Source: an uncultured Eubacteriales bacterium | Lineage (GTDB): Bacteria; Bacillota; Clostridia; Tissierellales; Peptoniphilaceae | Assembly (NCBI GenBank): GCA_902488815.1 | Contig: CABTXP010000059.1 | Location: 1 to 6,125, forward strand | DNA: 6,125 nucleotides | Direction of reading: 5' to 3' | Shown here: positions 1 through 6,125 of the stretch, piece by piece | Layout of the letters: each line of letters starts with the position of its first letter | Numbering within the stretch: the stretch's first letter is position 1 | Notes under the pieces: generated by a model | The model's database searches: none | Told to the model about the DNA's origin: nothing | What the model saw: the letters and a program-made list of their open reading frames with translations, nothing else | Made by a program: the position numbers and the translations under genes

Positions 1-2101
1 AAATATTAAAAACTTTAAGAGACAGCTGAAGTCTATCGGATTTTCCTTTGACTGGTCTCGCGAAATAAACACGACAGATCCCGAGTACTACAAGTGGACT
101 CAATGGATTTTCTTACAACTTTTTAAACGCGGTCTTGCTTATAAGAATGAAATGCCCATTAACTGGTGCCCATCTTGTAAGACAGGTCTTGCAAATGAAG
201 AAGTTATCGACGGCAAGTGTGAAAGATGTCATTCAGAAGTTGAACGTCGCGTTAAGAGTCAATGGATGCTTAAAATAACGGAGTATGCCGACAGACTTAT
301 TGACGATTTGGACGACCTTGAATTTATAGACAGAGTTAAAACGCAACAAAAGAACTGGATAGGCAGAAGTGAAGGAGCGGAAGTTAAATTTTTCCTAAAG
401 GACGAAGAAGACTTTTTGGAAGTATTTACTACAAGACCTGATACTTTGTTTGGCGTTACTTACATGGTAATGAGCCCGGAACATCCCTATATAGAAAAAT
501 ATAAATCCAAAATTCAAAACATGGACGAAGTGAGAAAGTATCAAGAAACATCTTCTCACAAAAGTGATTTTGAAAGAACTGAGCTTGCAAAAGACAAGAC
601 AGGAGTAGCTTTAAAAGGGTTAAGTGCAGTCAATCCTTTAAATGGAAAAGAAATCCCCATTTGGATCAGTGACTACGTGCTTATGAGTTACGGTACGGGA
701 GCTATAATGGCTGTACCTGCTCACGACCAAAGAGACTATGACTTTGCAAGGAAATTTAACTTGCCAATTATCCCCGTTATTGAAGGAGATATCAGCGAAA
801 AGGCCTTTACCGATACGGAAACGGGAGTGATGATTAACTCCGAATTTTTAAACGGCCTTGAAGTAAAGGATGCCAAGGCAAAAATTTTAGAATATTTGGA
901 AAAGAATAACATCGGTCACAAAAAGATTAACTTTAAATTGAGAGACTGGGTCTTCTCGAGACAAAGATATTGGGGCGAACCTATACCTCTTATTTATTGT
1001 GAAGACTGCGGTTGGGTGCCTGTACCTGAAGAGGAACTTCCACTTACACTTCCCGATGTTGAAAATTATGAACCTACAGACACAGGAGAAAGTCCTCTTG
1101 CAAATATAAAAGAGTTTGTAAACACCACTTGTCCCAAGTGCGGCAAGCCGGCAAAACGTGAGACCGACACAATGCCTCAATGGGCAGGAAGTTCATGGTA
1201 CTTTTTAAGATATACTGATCCAAAGAACAAGGAAGCTTTGGCTTCAAAAGAAAATTTGGAATACTATATGCCCGTTGACTGGTACAACGGAGGCATGGAA
1301 CACACCACACTTCACTTGTTGTACTCCAGATTTTGGCACAAGTTCTTGTACGACATAGGCGTAGTAAATACAAAAGAACCTTATAAGAAGAGAACTTCTC
1401 ACGGCATGATCCTTGGGGAAGACGGACAAAAAATGTCCAAGAGCAGAGGCAATGTGGTAAACCCGGATGAAATTGTTTCGGAATACGGAGCTGATACACT
1501 TCGCGTGTTCGAAATGTTTGTCGGCGACTTTGAAAAGGTTGCGCCTTGGAACACGGACGGCGTAAGAGGAGCAAGAAGATTCTTGGAAAGAGTTTGGGCG
1601 CTTAGAGATATAGTAAATAAAGACAAGGTCGGATATTCAAAAGAATTAGAGACGAAGATGCACCAAACTGTAAAAAAAGTTACATTTGACTTGGACAATT
1701 TGAAAGCAAATACTGCAATCGCAGCCCTTATGTCTTTGTTAAACGACTTTAATCAAAAGGGCGAAATAACTCTTACAGAGTTTAGCGACTATATGATTTT
1801 GTTAAATCCAATTGCGCCTCACATTAGTGAAGAGCTTTACTATGAGTTTAACGGCAAGTATTTACACGAAACTGATTGGCCCACATACGACGAAGAAAAA
1901 TGCGTCGAGTCTACAATTGAACTTCCCGTTCAATTTAACGGCAAAGTTAAATACACTGTGAATATTTCAAAGGACGCAAGTAAAGAAGAAGTTGAAAAAG
2001 TTGTGAAAGGCGATGAAAATTTCAAAAACTATTTACAAGACAAACAAATAGTAAAAGAAATTTTTGTGCCGGGCAGAATTTACAACATAGTTATTAAATA
2101 G
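1..2101 (+). CDS. leuS: Leucyl-tRNA synthetase, 5'-truncated by the window edge
   Basis: This cytoplasmic class I aminoacyl-tRNA synthetase charges tRNA-Leu with leucine and edits mischarged tRNA. The reading frame is open from base 2, giving 699 visible residues; bacterial LeuRS is usually about 800-880, so roughly the first 100 residues, including the HIGH motif, lie upstream. Visible in order: a four-cysteine module (CPSC at 167-178 and CERC at 218-229); the CP1 editing domain with TTRPDTLFG (428-454) and AVPAHDQRDYDF, whose two Asp residues match the pair that binds the amino group of the misactivated amino acid in E. coli LeuRS; RDWVFSRQRYWGEP; a second cysteine set (CEDC, CPKC); the catalytic-loop KMSKS (1430-1444); the anticodon-binding helical domain; and the small C-terminal tRNA-binding domain ending in GRIYNIVIK. 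Every key residue seen is intact. The ATG at 152 is an internal Met, not the start. A hairpin terminator follows the stop at once. Any upstream control, such as a T-box, is out of view. Confidence 0.98.
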   Translation, partial: NIKNFKRQLKSIGFSFDWSREINTTDPEYYKWTQWIFLQLFKRGLAYKNEMPINWCPSCKTGLANEEVIDGKCERCHSEVERRVKSQWMLKITEYADRLIDDLDDLEFIDRVKTQQKNWIGRSEGAEVKFFLKDEEDFLEVFTTRPDTLFGVTYMVMSPEHPYIEKYKSKIQNMDEVRKYQETSSHKSDFERTELAKDKTGVALKGLSAVNPLNGKEIPIWISDYVLMSYGTGAIMAVPAHDQRDYDFARKFNLPIIPVIEGDISEKAFTDTETGVMINSEFLNGLEVKDAKAKILEYLEKNNIGHKKINFKLRDWVFSRQRYWGEPIPLIYCEDCGWVPVPEEELPLTLPDVENYEPTDTGESPLANIKEFVNTTCPKCGKPAKRETDTMPQWAGSSWYFLRYTDPKNKEALASKENLEYYMPVDWYNGGMEHTTLHLLYSRFWHKFLYDIGVVNTKEPYKKRTSHGMILGEDGQKMSKSRGNVVNPDEIVSEYGADTLRVFEMFVGDFEKVAPWNTDGVRGARRFLERVWALRDIVNKDKVGYSKELETKMHQTVKKVTFDLDNLKANTAIAALMSLLNDFNQKGEITLTEFSDYMILLNPIAPHISEELYYEFNGKYLHETDWPTYDEEKCVESTIELPVQFNGKVKYTVNISKDASKEEVEKVVKGDENFKNYLQDKQIVKEIFVPGRIYNIVIK

Positions 2102-2126
2102 AAGTCCCCTTATGGGGACTTTTCTT
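2102..2126 (+). terminator. Intrinsic terminator after leuS
   Basis: A perfect 8-bp stem (AAGTCCCC at 2102-2109 pairing with GGGGACTT at 2114-2121) closes a 4-base TTAT loop. The stem runs into a moderate, interrupted T tract (TTTTCTT, 2120-2126). It starts on the base after the leuS stop and ends about 14 bases before the thrC start codon. The broken T tract suggests it may leak, which would let leuS transcripts reach thrC. That last point is inference. Confidence 0.8.
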
Positions 2127-2128
2127 AT

Positions 2129-2136
2129 AGGATGTG
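2129..2136 (+). promoter_or_regulatory. Ribosome binding site of thrC
   Basis: AGGATGTG differs by one base from the strong Shine-Dalgarno AGGAGGTG and ends 4 bases before the ATG at 2141; its AGGA core is 8 bases away. It begins just after the T tract of the leuS terminator and supports the chosen thrC start. Confidence 0.65.
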
Positions 2137-2140
2137 AAAT

Positions 2141-3616
2141 ATGAAGTACGAAAGCACAAGGGGAGGGTCCGTTGTAGATTCCACTTATGAATGTATATTA
2201 AAAGGACTTGCAGATGACGGCGGATTGTACATGCCTGAGCATATTAATGCCATGGACATGGATTATGATCGGTTAACGGCCTTGTCATACAAAGAACTTT
2301 TTGTGGAAGTAGTTTCAAAAATTTTTGACGACATTAATTTGGACACTCTTAAAGAAATAACGGAGAAAGCCTATGACGATAAATTTAAGTTAAAAGAGAA
2401 GGTGAGCTTTAAATTTATCGAGGACAAATGCTTTTTGGAACTGTATCACGGCAAGACCCAAGCCTTTAAAGACTTCGCCTTGTCATTTTTGCCACAGATT
2501 ACAAATGTGGCAAAGGAAAAATTAAACATCAATACGGAGACGGCGATATTGGTTGCCACATCAGGAGACACAGGCAAGGCGGCCATGGAAGGCTTTTCAA
2601 ATGTGGAAGGCACAAAAGTCGTGGTCCTCTATCCCAAGGACGGCGTGTCTGAAATACAAAGGTATCAAATGATTACCGCCGAAGGTAAAAATTTGCGTGC
2701 CATAGGCATCAAGGGCAACTTTGACAATGCCCAAAGCGCTTTAAAGGAAATATTTGAAGACAAAGAGCTGAAGGAATATTTTAAATCGAAAAATATTTCT
2801 CTTTCTTCCGCAAACTCCATCAACATTGGAAGGCTCGTGCCTCAAGTGCCATATTACTTCTACGGTTATTTGGAGATGTTAAGAAAAGGAATAATCAAAC
2901 CCGGAGAAAAAATTAATATTGTCGTGCCCACGGGTAACTTCGGCAACATTTTGGCTGCATATATTGCAAGGGAGATGGGTCTGCCTGTGATCAAGTTTAT
3001 CCCGGCATCAAATGAAAATAATGTCATAACGGACTTTATAAACACGGGTCGTTATAATGCCGACAGGGAACTCTTGGTTACAAATTCACCGTCCATGGAT
3101 ATTTTAGTCTCAAGTAACTTGGAAAGGCTTCTATATCTCTTGTCGGGAAGAGATGCAAATAAGACGAAGGCATTGATGAAAGATTTAAAAGATAAAAAAG
3201 AATATACTGTGGATGAAAAAATTAGAGCAGGGCTTAAGGACTTTGCATCCTATTCATTGAATGACGAAGAGACGATCCAAATAATTTCAAAATATTACAA
3301 AGACTACGGCTATTTAATGGACACTCACACGGCGGTGGGAGCGGGAGCTTTGGCAAAGTATAGGGAAGAGACGAAGGACGATACCAAGGCTTTAATCGCA
3401 TCAACGGCAAGCCCCTATAAGTTTCCAAAGGCTGTGGCAAAGGCATTGTCAATAGATACAAGGGGACTAAATGACTTTGAAATATTAAATGAAATTGAAA
3501 AAGTAACAGGCGTTCCCATTCCATCCGAACTGAAAAATTTAGACAGTAGGGCCATAACTCAAAACTATGTTTCAGGTGTAGATGAAATAAGAAAAAAGAT
3601 AATAGGTGTACTATGA
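2141..3616 (+). CDS. thrC: Threonine synthase
   Basis: This PLP-dependent cytoplasmic enzyme converts O-phospho-L-homoserine and water to L-threonine and phosphate, the last step of threonine synthesis. The protein has 491 residues, within the range of the longer (E. coli/yeast-like) threonine synthases. The N-terminus is typical (YESTRGG, then GLADDGGLYMPE at about residues 22-33). The PLP-binding lysine is K110 in HGKTQAFKDF. ATSGDTGKAA (139-148) is the conserved Ser/Thr-Gly loop, NSINIGRLVPQ lies at 225-235, and the PLP phosphate-binding loop is PTGNFGN (263-269). DTHTAVGAGA (394-403) and the late ASTASPYKFP motif are also present. The ATG is supported by an SD-like AGGATGTG and by the family N-terminus starting there. 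The gene overlaps thrB by 4 bases (ATGA), which suggests translational coupling. No clear promoter of its own fits between the leuS terminator and the start codon. No defect is seen. Confidence 0.97.
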   Translation: MKYESTRGGSVVDSTYECILKGLADDGGLYMPEHINAMDMDYDRLTALSYKELFVEVVSKIFDDINLDTLKEITEKAYDDKFKLKEKVSFKFIEDKCFLELYHGKTQAFKDFALSFLPQITNVAKEKLNINTETAILVATSGDTGKAAMEGFSNVEGTKVVVLYPKDGVSEIQRYQMITAEGKNLRAIGIKGNFDNAQSALKEIFEDKELKEYFKSKNISLSSANSINIGRLVPQVPYYFYGYLEMLRKGIIKPGEKINIVVPTGNFGNILAAYIAREMGLPVIKFIPASNENNVITDFINTGRYNADRELLVTNSPSMDILVSSNLERLLYLLSGRDANKTKALMKDLKDKKEYTVDEKIRAGLKDFASYSLNDEETIQIISKYYKDYGYLMDTHTAVGAGALAKYREETKDDTKALIASTASPYKFPKAVAKALSIDTRGLNDFEILNEIEKVTGVPIPSELKNLDSRAITQNYVSGVDEIRKKIIGVL

Positions 3617-4449
3617 TAAAAATTCGCGTGCCGGCAACAACTGCCAACTTAGGCGTTGGATTTGACTGGGCAGGACTTGCCCTGAGTTTATACAACGACT
3701 TTACTTTTAAAGAAGGGAAGTCCAATGTAGAGCCTGACAATTTAATTCTAAAATCTTTCAATAAACTATATGAATATATCGGCAAGGATGCACCGGAAGT
3801 TGCCATTGAAGTTATAGTATCTGTACCGCAAGCACGAGGCTTGGGATCAAGCGCCACATGTATAGCGGGAGGTTTAATTGGTGCGAGAGAAATGTCGGGG
3901 GTAAAAATTTCCGACTATGAAATTTTAAAACTTGCAACGGAAATTGAAGGACATCCTGACAATGTTGCTCCTGCAATATTCGGCGGACTCATTGTGTCTA
4001 TAAAAGACAAGGAAATTATATACAGAAAATTTAAACCCTCAGAGGACTTAAAGTTCTATGTACTGATTCCCGACTTTGAACTGTCGACGAAAAAGGCGAG
4101 GGAAGTCTTGCCCGAGACCGTCACTCTTGAGCAAGGTGTATCAAACGCGGCAAGGTCGGCGCTTTTACCTTACGCCTATGAGCGTGGAGACATGGAAGTC
4201 ATAAAAACATTTATGAAAGACGAGTTTCACGAAAAATATCGCGAGCCTTTGATACCCAATTTTAAAACGGTAAGAGAATTTGCAATCAAAAATAATTTTG
4301 CCGCATTTATATCCGGAGCGGGGCCGAGTATTTTGTGTTTAAGCAAGGAAAAAATAAAAAATGATTTGGAACAACTTGTAAAAGATTTTAAAATAAAATT
4401 TAATGTCATGGAGTTAAATGTATCGGAAGGATATAGAGTAATAAAATAA
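3613..4449 (+). CDS. thrB: Homoserine kinase (GHMP kinase family)
   Basis: This cytoplasmic enzyme uses ATP to phosphorylate L-homoserine, making the substrate of the neighbouring threonine synthase. The protein has 278 residues, slightly short for ThrB (often 280-320). Three GHMP motifs are present: motif 1, PATTANLGVGFD (7-18), with Val where most homologues have Pro (GPGFD); motif 2, the ATP phosphate-binding loop VPQARGLGSSA (71-81); and motif 3, FISGAGPSI (232-240) near the C-terminus. EGHPDNVAPAIFGG (112-125) is a further ThrB signature and separates it from other GHMP kinases such as mevalonate or GHMP sugar kinases. The ATG sits inside the end of thrC (ATGA overlap). A weak AGGTG at 3604-3608 is only 4 bases upstream, so translation probably depends partly on ribosomes finishing thrC. 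A strong terminator follows the stop. No hom gene adjoins the pair. Confidence 0.96.
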   Translation: MIKIRVPATTANLGVGFDWAGLALSLYNDFTFKEGKSNVEPDNLILKSFNKLYEYIGKDAPEVAIEVIVSVPQARGLGSSATCIAGGLIGAREMSGVKISDYEILKLATEIEGHPDNVAPAIFGGLIVSIKDKEIIYRKFKPSEDLKFYVLIPDFELSTKKAREVLPETVTLEQGVSNAARSALLPYAYERGDMEVIKTFMKDEFHEKYREPLIPNFKTVREFAIKNNFAAFISGAGPSILCLSKEKIKNDLEQLVKDFKIKFNVMELNVSEGYRVIK

Positions 4450-4451
4450 TT

Positions 4452-4477
4452 AAGGCGACTGAGGTCGTCTTTTTTTT
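4452..4477 (+). terminator. Intrinsic terminator of the thrCB unit
   Basis: An 8-bp stem (AAGGCGAC at 4452-4459 with GTCGTCTT at 4464-4471, including one G-T wobble) closes a TGAG loop and leads into eight uninterrupted Ts (4470-4477). It begins 3 bases after the thrB stop. This is a better terminator than the one after leuS and marks the end of the threonine transcript. Confidence 0.9.
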
Positions 4478-4530
4478 GTTACAAAAAAGTAAAGAATGTT
4501 AAAATTTATATTTTTTATAAGTAATGACTG

Positions 4531-4556
4531 TTGAAATTCCTATAATGTGATACAAT
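4531..4556 (+). promoter_or_regulatory. Probable promoter of the SLH surface-protein gene
   Basis: This lies in the 148-base gap between thrB and the surface-protein gene. TACAAT (4551-4556) is preceded by TG one base upstream (4548-4549), giving an extended -10 element of the TGnTANAAT type used by the vegetative sigma factor. TTGAAA (4531-4536) resembles a -35 box, but the 14-base spacing is too short for a standard pair. A perfect TATAAT at 4541-4546 is an alternative -10 but lacks a good -35 at 16-18 bases. The stretch upstream (about 4501-4520) is nearly pure A/T and could act as an UP element. Initiation near 4563 would give a leader of about 35 bases. The region is convincing as a promoter; the exact boxes are uncertain. 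Confidence 0.55.
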
Positions 4557-4583
4557 TTAATTGCAGAAATGCGAATATAGAAG

Positions 4584-4591
4584 AAAGGAGA
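4584..4591 (+). promoter_or_regulatory. Ribosome binding site of the SLH surface-protein gene
   Basis: AAAGGAGA matches the Shine-Dalgarno core closely. GGAG is followed by 7 bases before the ATG at 4598, the best-placed site in the window. It fixes this start and fits a well-expressed surface protein. Confidence 0.9.
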
Positions 4592-4597
4592 AATTAT

Positions 4598-6125
4598 ATG
4601 TTTAAAAGACAAAATGTATTGGTAATGTTAAGCTTACTTTTAGTAGTGGCAGTATTGGGAACAACATTTGTTTCCGCAGCTGAAACTACGAGCCACTGGT
4701 CACAAGAATACATCACTTGGGCTTACGGCAAGGGACTGACATACTCAGAGTCAAATGCAGGCTATAGACCTGAAGACTCAGTGACAAATGCGGAATTTTA
4801 CAAAATGGTAAATCGTCTTGCAGGATACACGGAAAAAGCTCCAATATCATACAGAGATGTATATTATAACAACTGGTATTATGATGATGTAGCAATAGCT
4901 GTGAAAGCAGGATACTTAAGAGACTCTAAGGAGGCTTTGAATCCTAACGCATTCATCACAAGAGACGAAGCGGCAAGAATTATTGCCTATGTTTACGGTT
5001 TAAGCCCGCAATTTTCATCAGTTAATATGTTTAGCGACGCAGGACTTATTTCAAACAAAGGTGAAGTAGGAGCATTGGTAGCAAAAGCTGTTATCAACGG
5101 ATATCCTGACGGCACATTCAAACCTCAAAACTCAATTAAGAGGGGCGAAGTTGCAAAAATTTTGTACTACTCATATTCTATTTTAGGAAACTCTAAAACT
5201 TATTCAGAAAAACCTGTATATCCATACTACAAATCATGCAAGTACTATGGAGCAACAGCAGCTGAATATGAAGCACTTAGAGTTGCAATAGTAAAGGGCA
5301 AAGCAAAACTTGCTGAAGGACCGAACATCGGAACAGCTGCTCAAATAGCTGAACTAAGATCTGCAGTTGAAAACGGCGAATCAATTTACAATAATGCCAA
5401 GTACTATGACGGATATTACTATCCATACGGCTATGGCTATAACTATGGCTATGAATATGGAAGATTTGCATCAAGAGAAGGCATTAGAGACGCTTTGGTA
5501 GCATCAGGATTCTCAAATGAATTGGCAAATGCAATTGCTTATAACAGCGAATTTGTAAGCTATGACGGAAGCGGCTACTATTTGAACGCAAACTTCTACA
5601 GCTCATACGGATACAACGGATATCCATACTATGAAAGAGCTTACTACGGATCATTTGATGCATTCTACAATGATTACAAGGCATACTTCGGCTATGACAG
5701 AGACCTTGCATACAAGGCTTGGACTAACGGCTACTATGGTTACGGATGCTACGAAGGATATTGGTACGGCTACGGCTCAGATGCAGTTAGATCTGCAACA
5801 AAGAGAATTTACGACGCAATAGACGCACTTACTCCTGTAACTCCACCTGTAACACCGGTTGAAAAAGTAAAAGTTACTTTCAATGCAAATGGCGGAACAG
5901 GATCAATGGCTGAACAAGATGTAGAAAAAGGTAAAGAATTTACACTACCTGCTTGCGCATTTACAGCACCTGCAAATCAAGAATTTAAAGCTTGGTTAGT
6001 TGGATCAGCAGAAAAACAACCTAACGACAAAATTACTGTAAATGAAGCTATAACAGTAAAAGCTGTTTGGAAAGACAAAGCTGTTGTAGAAGAAAAAGTT
6101 ACAGTAACATTAGTGGCTGACAATG
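4598..6125 (+). CDS. Secreted SLH-domain surface protein with Tyr/Gly-rich region and B-repeat, 3'-truncated by the window edge
   Basis: 509 residues are visible and the frame is still open at the window end. A signal peptide (residues 1 to about 28: MFKRQ, a hydrophobic core, then FVSA-AE as probable cleavage site) marks export. Three SLH domains follow (about 33-77, 85-135, 144-193), with conserved-motif variants TNAE (63-66), TRDE (121-124) and KRGE (181-184). SLH trimers typically anchor proteins to secondary cell-wall polymers, often pyruvylated, so the protein is probably on the cell surface. Next come a charged, probably helical segment (about 217-265) and a region (about 247-393) where short helix-like stretches alternate with tracts very rich in Tyr and Gly. 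A Pro/Thr linker (TPVTPPVTPVE, 412-422) leads to one InlB/listeria-bacteroides type B-repeat (about 424-491: VTFNANGG, then FKAW, ending VKAVWK). A second beta-rich unit may begin at VTVTLVADN. The gene has its own promoter and a strong SD. Its function is unknown; S-layer component or adhesin are both possible. Confidence 0.9.
   Translation, partial: MFKRQNVLVMLSLLLVVAVLGTTFVSAAETTSHWSQEYITWAYGKGLTYSESNAGYRPEDSVTNAEFYKMVNRLAGYTEKAPISYRDVYYNNWYYDDVAIAVKAGYLRDSKEALNPNAFITRDEAARIIAYVYGLSPQFSSVNMFSDAGLISNKGEVGALVAKAVINGYPDGTFKPQNSIKRGEVAKILYYSYSILGNSKTYSEKPVYPYYKSCKYYGATAAEYEALRVAIVKGKAKLAEGPNIGTAAQIAELRSAVENGESIYNNAKYYDGYYYPYGYGYNYGYEYGRFASREGIRDALVASGFSNELANAIAYNSEFVSYDGSGYYLNANFYSSYGYNGYPYYERAYYGSFDAFYNDYKAYFGYDRDLAYKAWTNGYYGYGCYEGYWYGYGSDAVRSATKRIYDAIDALTPVTPPVTPVEKVKVTFNANGGTGSMAEQDVEKGKEFTLPACAFTAPANQEFKAWLVGSAEKQPNDKITVNEAITVKAVWKDKAVVEEKVTVTLVADN
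5429..5458 (+). repeat. Degenerate hexanucleotide tandem repeat (five units) in the Tyr/Gly-rich coding tract
   Basis: Five consecutive in-frame hexamers, GGCTAT, GGCTAT, AACTAT, GGCTAT and GAATAT, encode GYGYNYGYEY. Because the unit is two codons, slippage would add or remove two residues without breaking the frame. Tracts like this can vary in length between strains; that is inference here. Confidence 0.7.

Noticed and set aside
1074..1574. Antisense open frame of 166 codons inside leuS
   Set aside because: It is fully opposite conserved LeuRS motifs and its product is Cys/Leu/Arg-rich without recognisable domains.
152..2101. ATG at 152 as the leuS start
   Set aside because: The frame is open back to base 2 and encodes conserved LeuRS sequence (GFSFDWSREINTTDPEYYKW) before this Met, so the gene begins upstream of the window.
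2102..2140. Attenuator or riboswitch controlling thrC
   Set aside because: There is no leader peptide with Thr codons, no anti-terminator pairing and no T-box signature in 39 bases; a plain leuS terminator is simpler.
3234..3857. Antisense open frame of 207 codons across the thrC/thrB junction
   Set aside because: It lies opposite two clearly real genes, has no family resemblance or ribosome binding site I can see, and its composition is what a shadow frame would give.
4472..4488. Palindrome TTTTTTGT-T-ACAAAAAA just after the thrB terminator
   Set aside because: The one-base centre cannot form a hairpin loop. It is mostly the T tract of the terminator next to a run of As, so an operator role is not supported.
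5277..5822. Antisense and alternate-frame open frames within the Tyr/Gly-rich region
   Set aside because: Tyr/Gly codon repeats leave few stops in other frames. The products are His/Ser/Arg-rich or Thr/Met-rich artefacts of that composition.
1..6125. tRNA or rRNA genes, CRISPR arrays, insertion sequences, attachment sites
   Set aside because: None was seen. Nearly all the sequence is accounted for by four genes, and the only sizeable gap (148 bases) holds a terminator and a promoter.

Overview
The window reads as chromosomal DNA of a low-GC Gram-positive bacterium (Firmicutes/Bacillota). The signs are AT-rich coding sequence with many AGA, ATA and GAA codons, GGAG-type ribosome binding sites, short hairpin-plus-T terminators, and an exported protein with three S-layer homology (SLH) domains followed by an InlB-type B-repeat. 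SLH and B-repeat modules together suggest an anaerobic Clostridia/Tissierellia lineage such as the Peptoniphilaceae. That placement is inference, not proof. All genes seen are on the + strand, and no frameshifts or mobile elements are visible.

Layout. (1) 1-2101: the C-terminal 699 residues of leucyl-tRNA synthetase (leuS); its start lies upstream of the window. (2) 2102-2126: a compact hairpin terminator filling most of the 39-base gap before the next gene. (3) 2141-4449: a two-gene threonine unit, thrC (threonine synthase) and thrB (homoserine kinase), joined by a 4-base ATGA overlap. (4) 4452-4477: a strong intrinsic terminator closing that unit. (5) 4478-4597: an AT-rich intergenic stretch with a likely extended -10 promoter and a strong ribosome binding site. 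(6) 4598-6125: the first 509 residues of a secreted, SLH-anchored surface protein, cut by the window end.

How the genes relate. ThrB phosphorylates homoserine and ThrC converts O-phosphohomoserine to threonine, so the pair does the last two steps of threonine synthesis. Homoserine dehydrogenase (hom) is not next to them. LeuS charges tRNA-Leu and is linked to thrCB only by position. The surface protein is a separate transcription unit.

The housekeeping genes look ordinary. The most unusual part is the surface protein between its SLH domains and its B-repeat (about residues 247-393). There, short predicted helices alternate with tracts extremely rich in tyrosine and glycine, an architecture I do not recognise as a named family.
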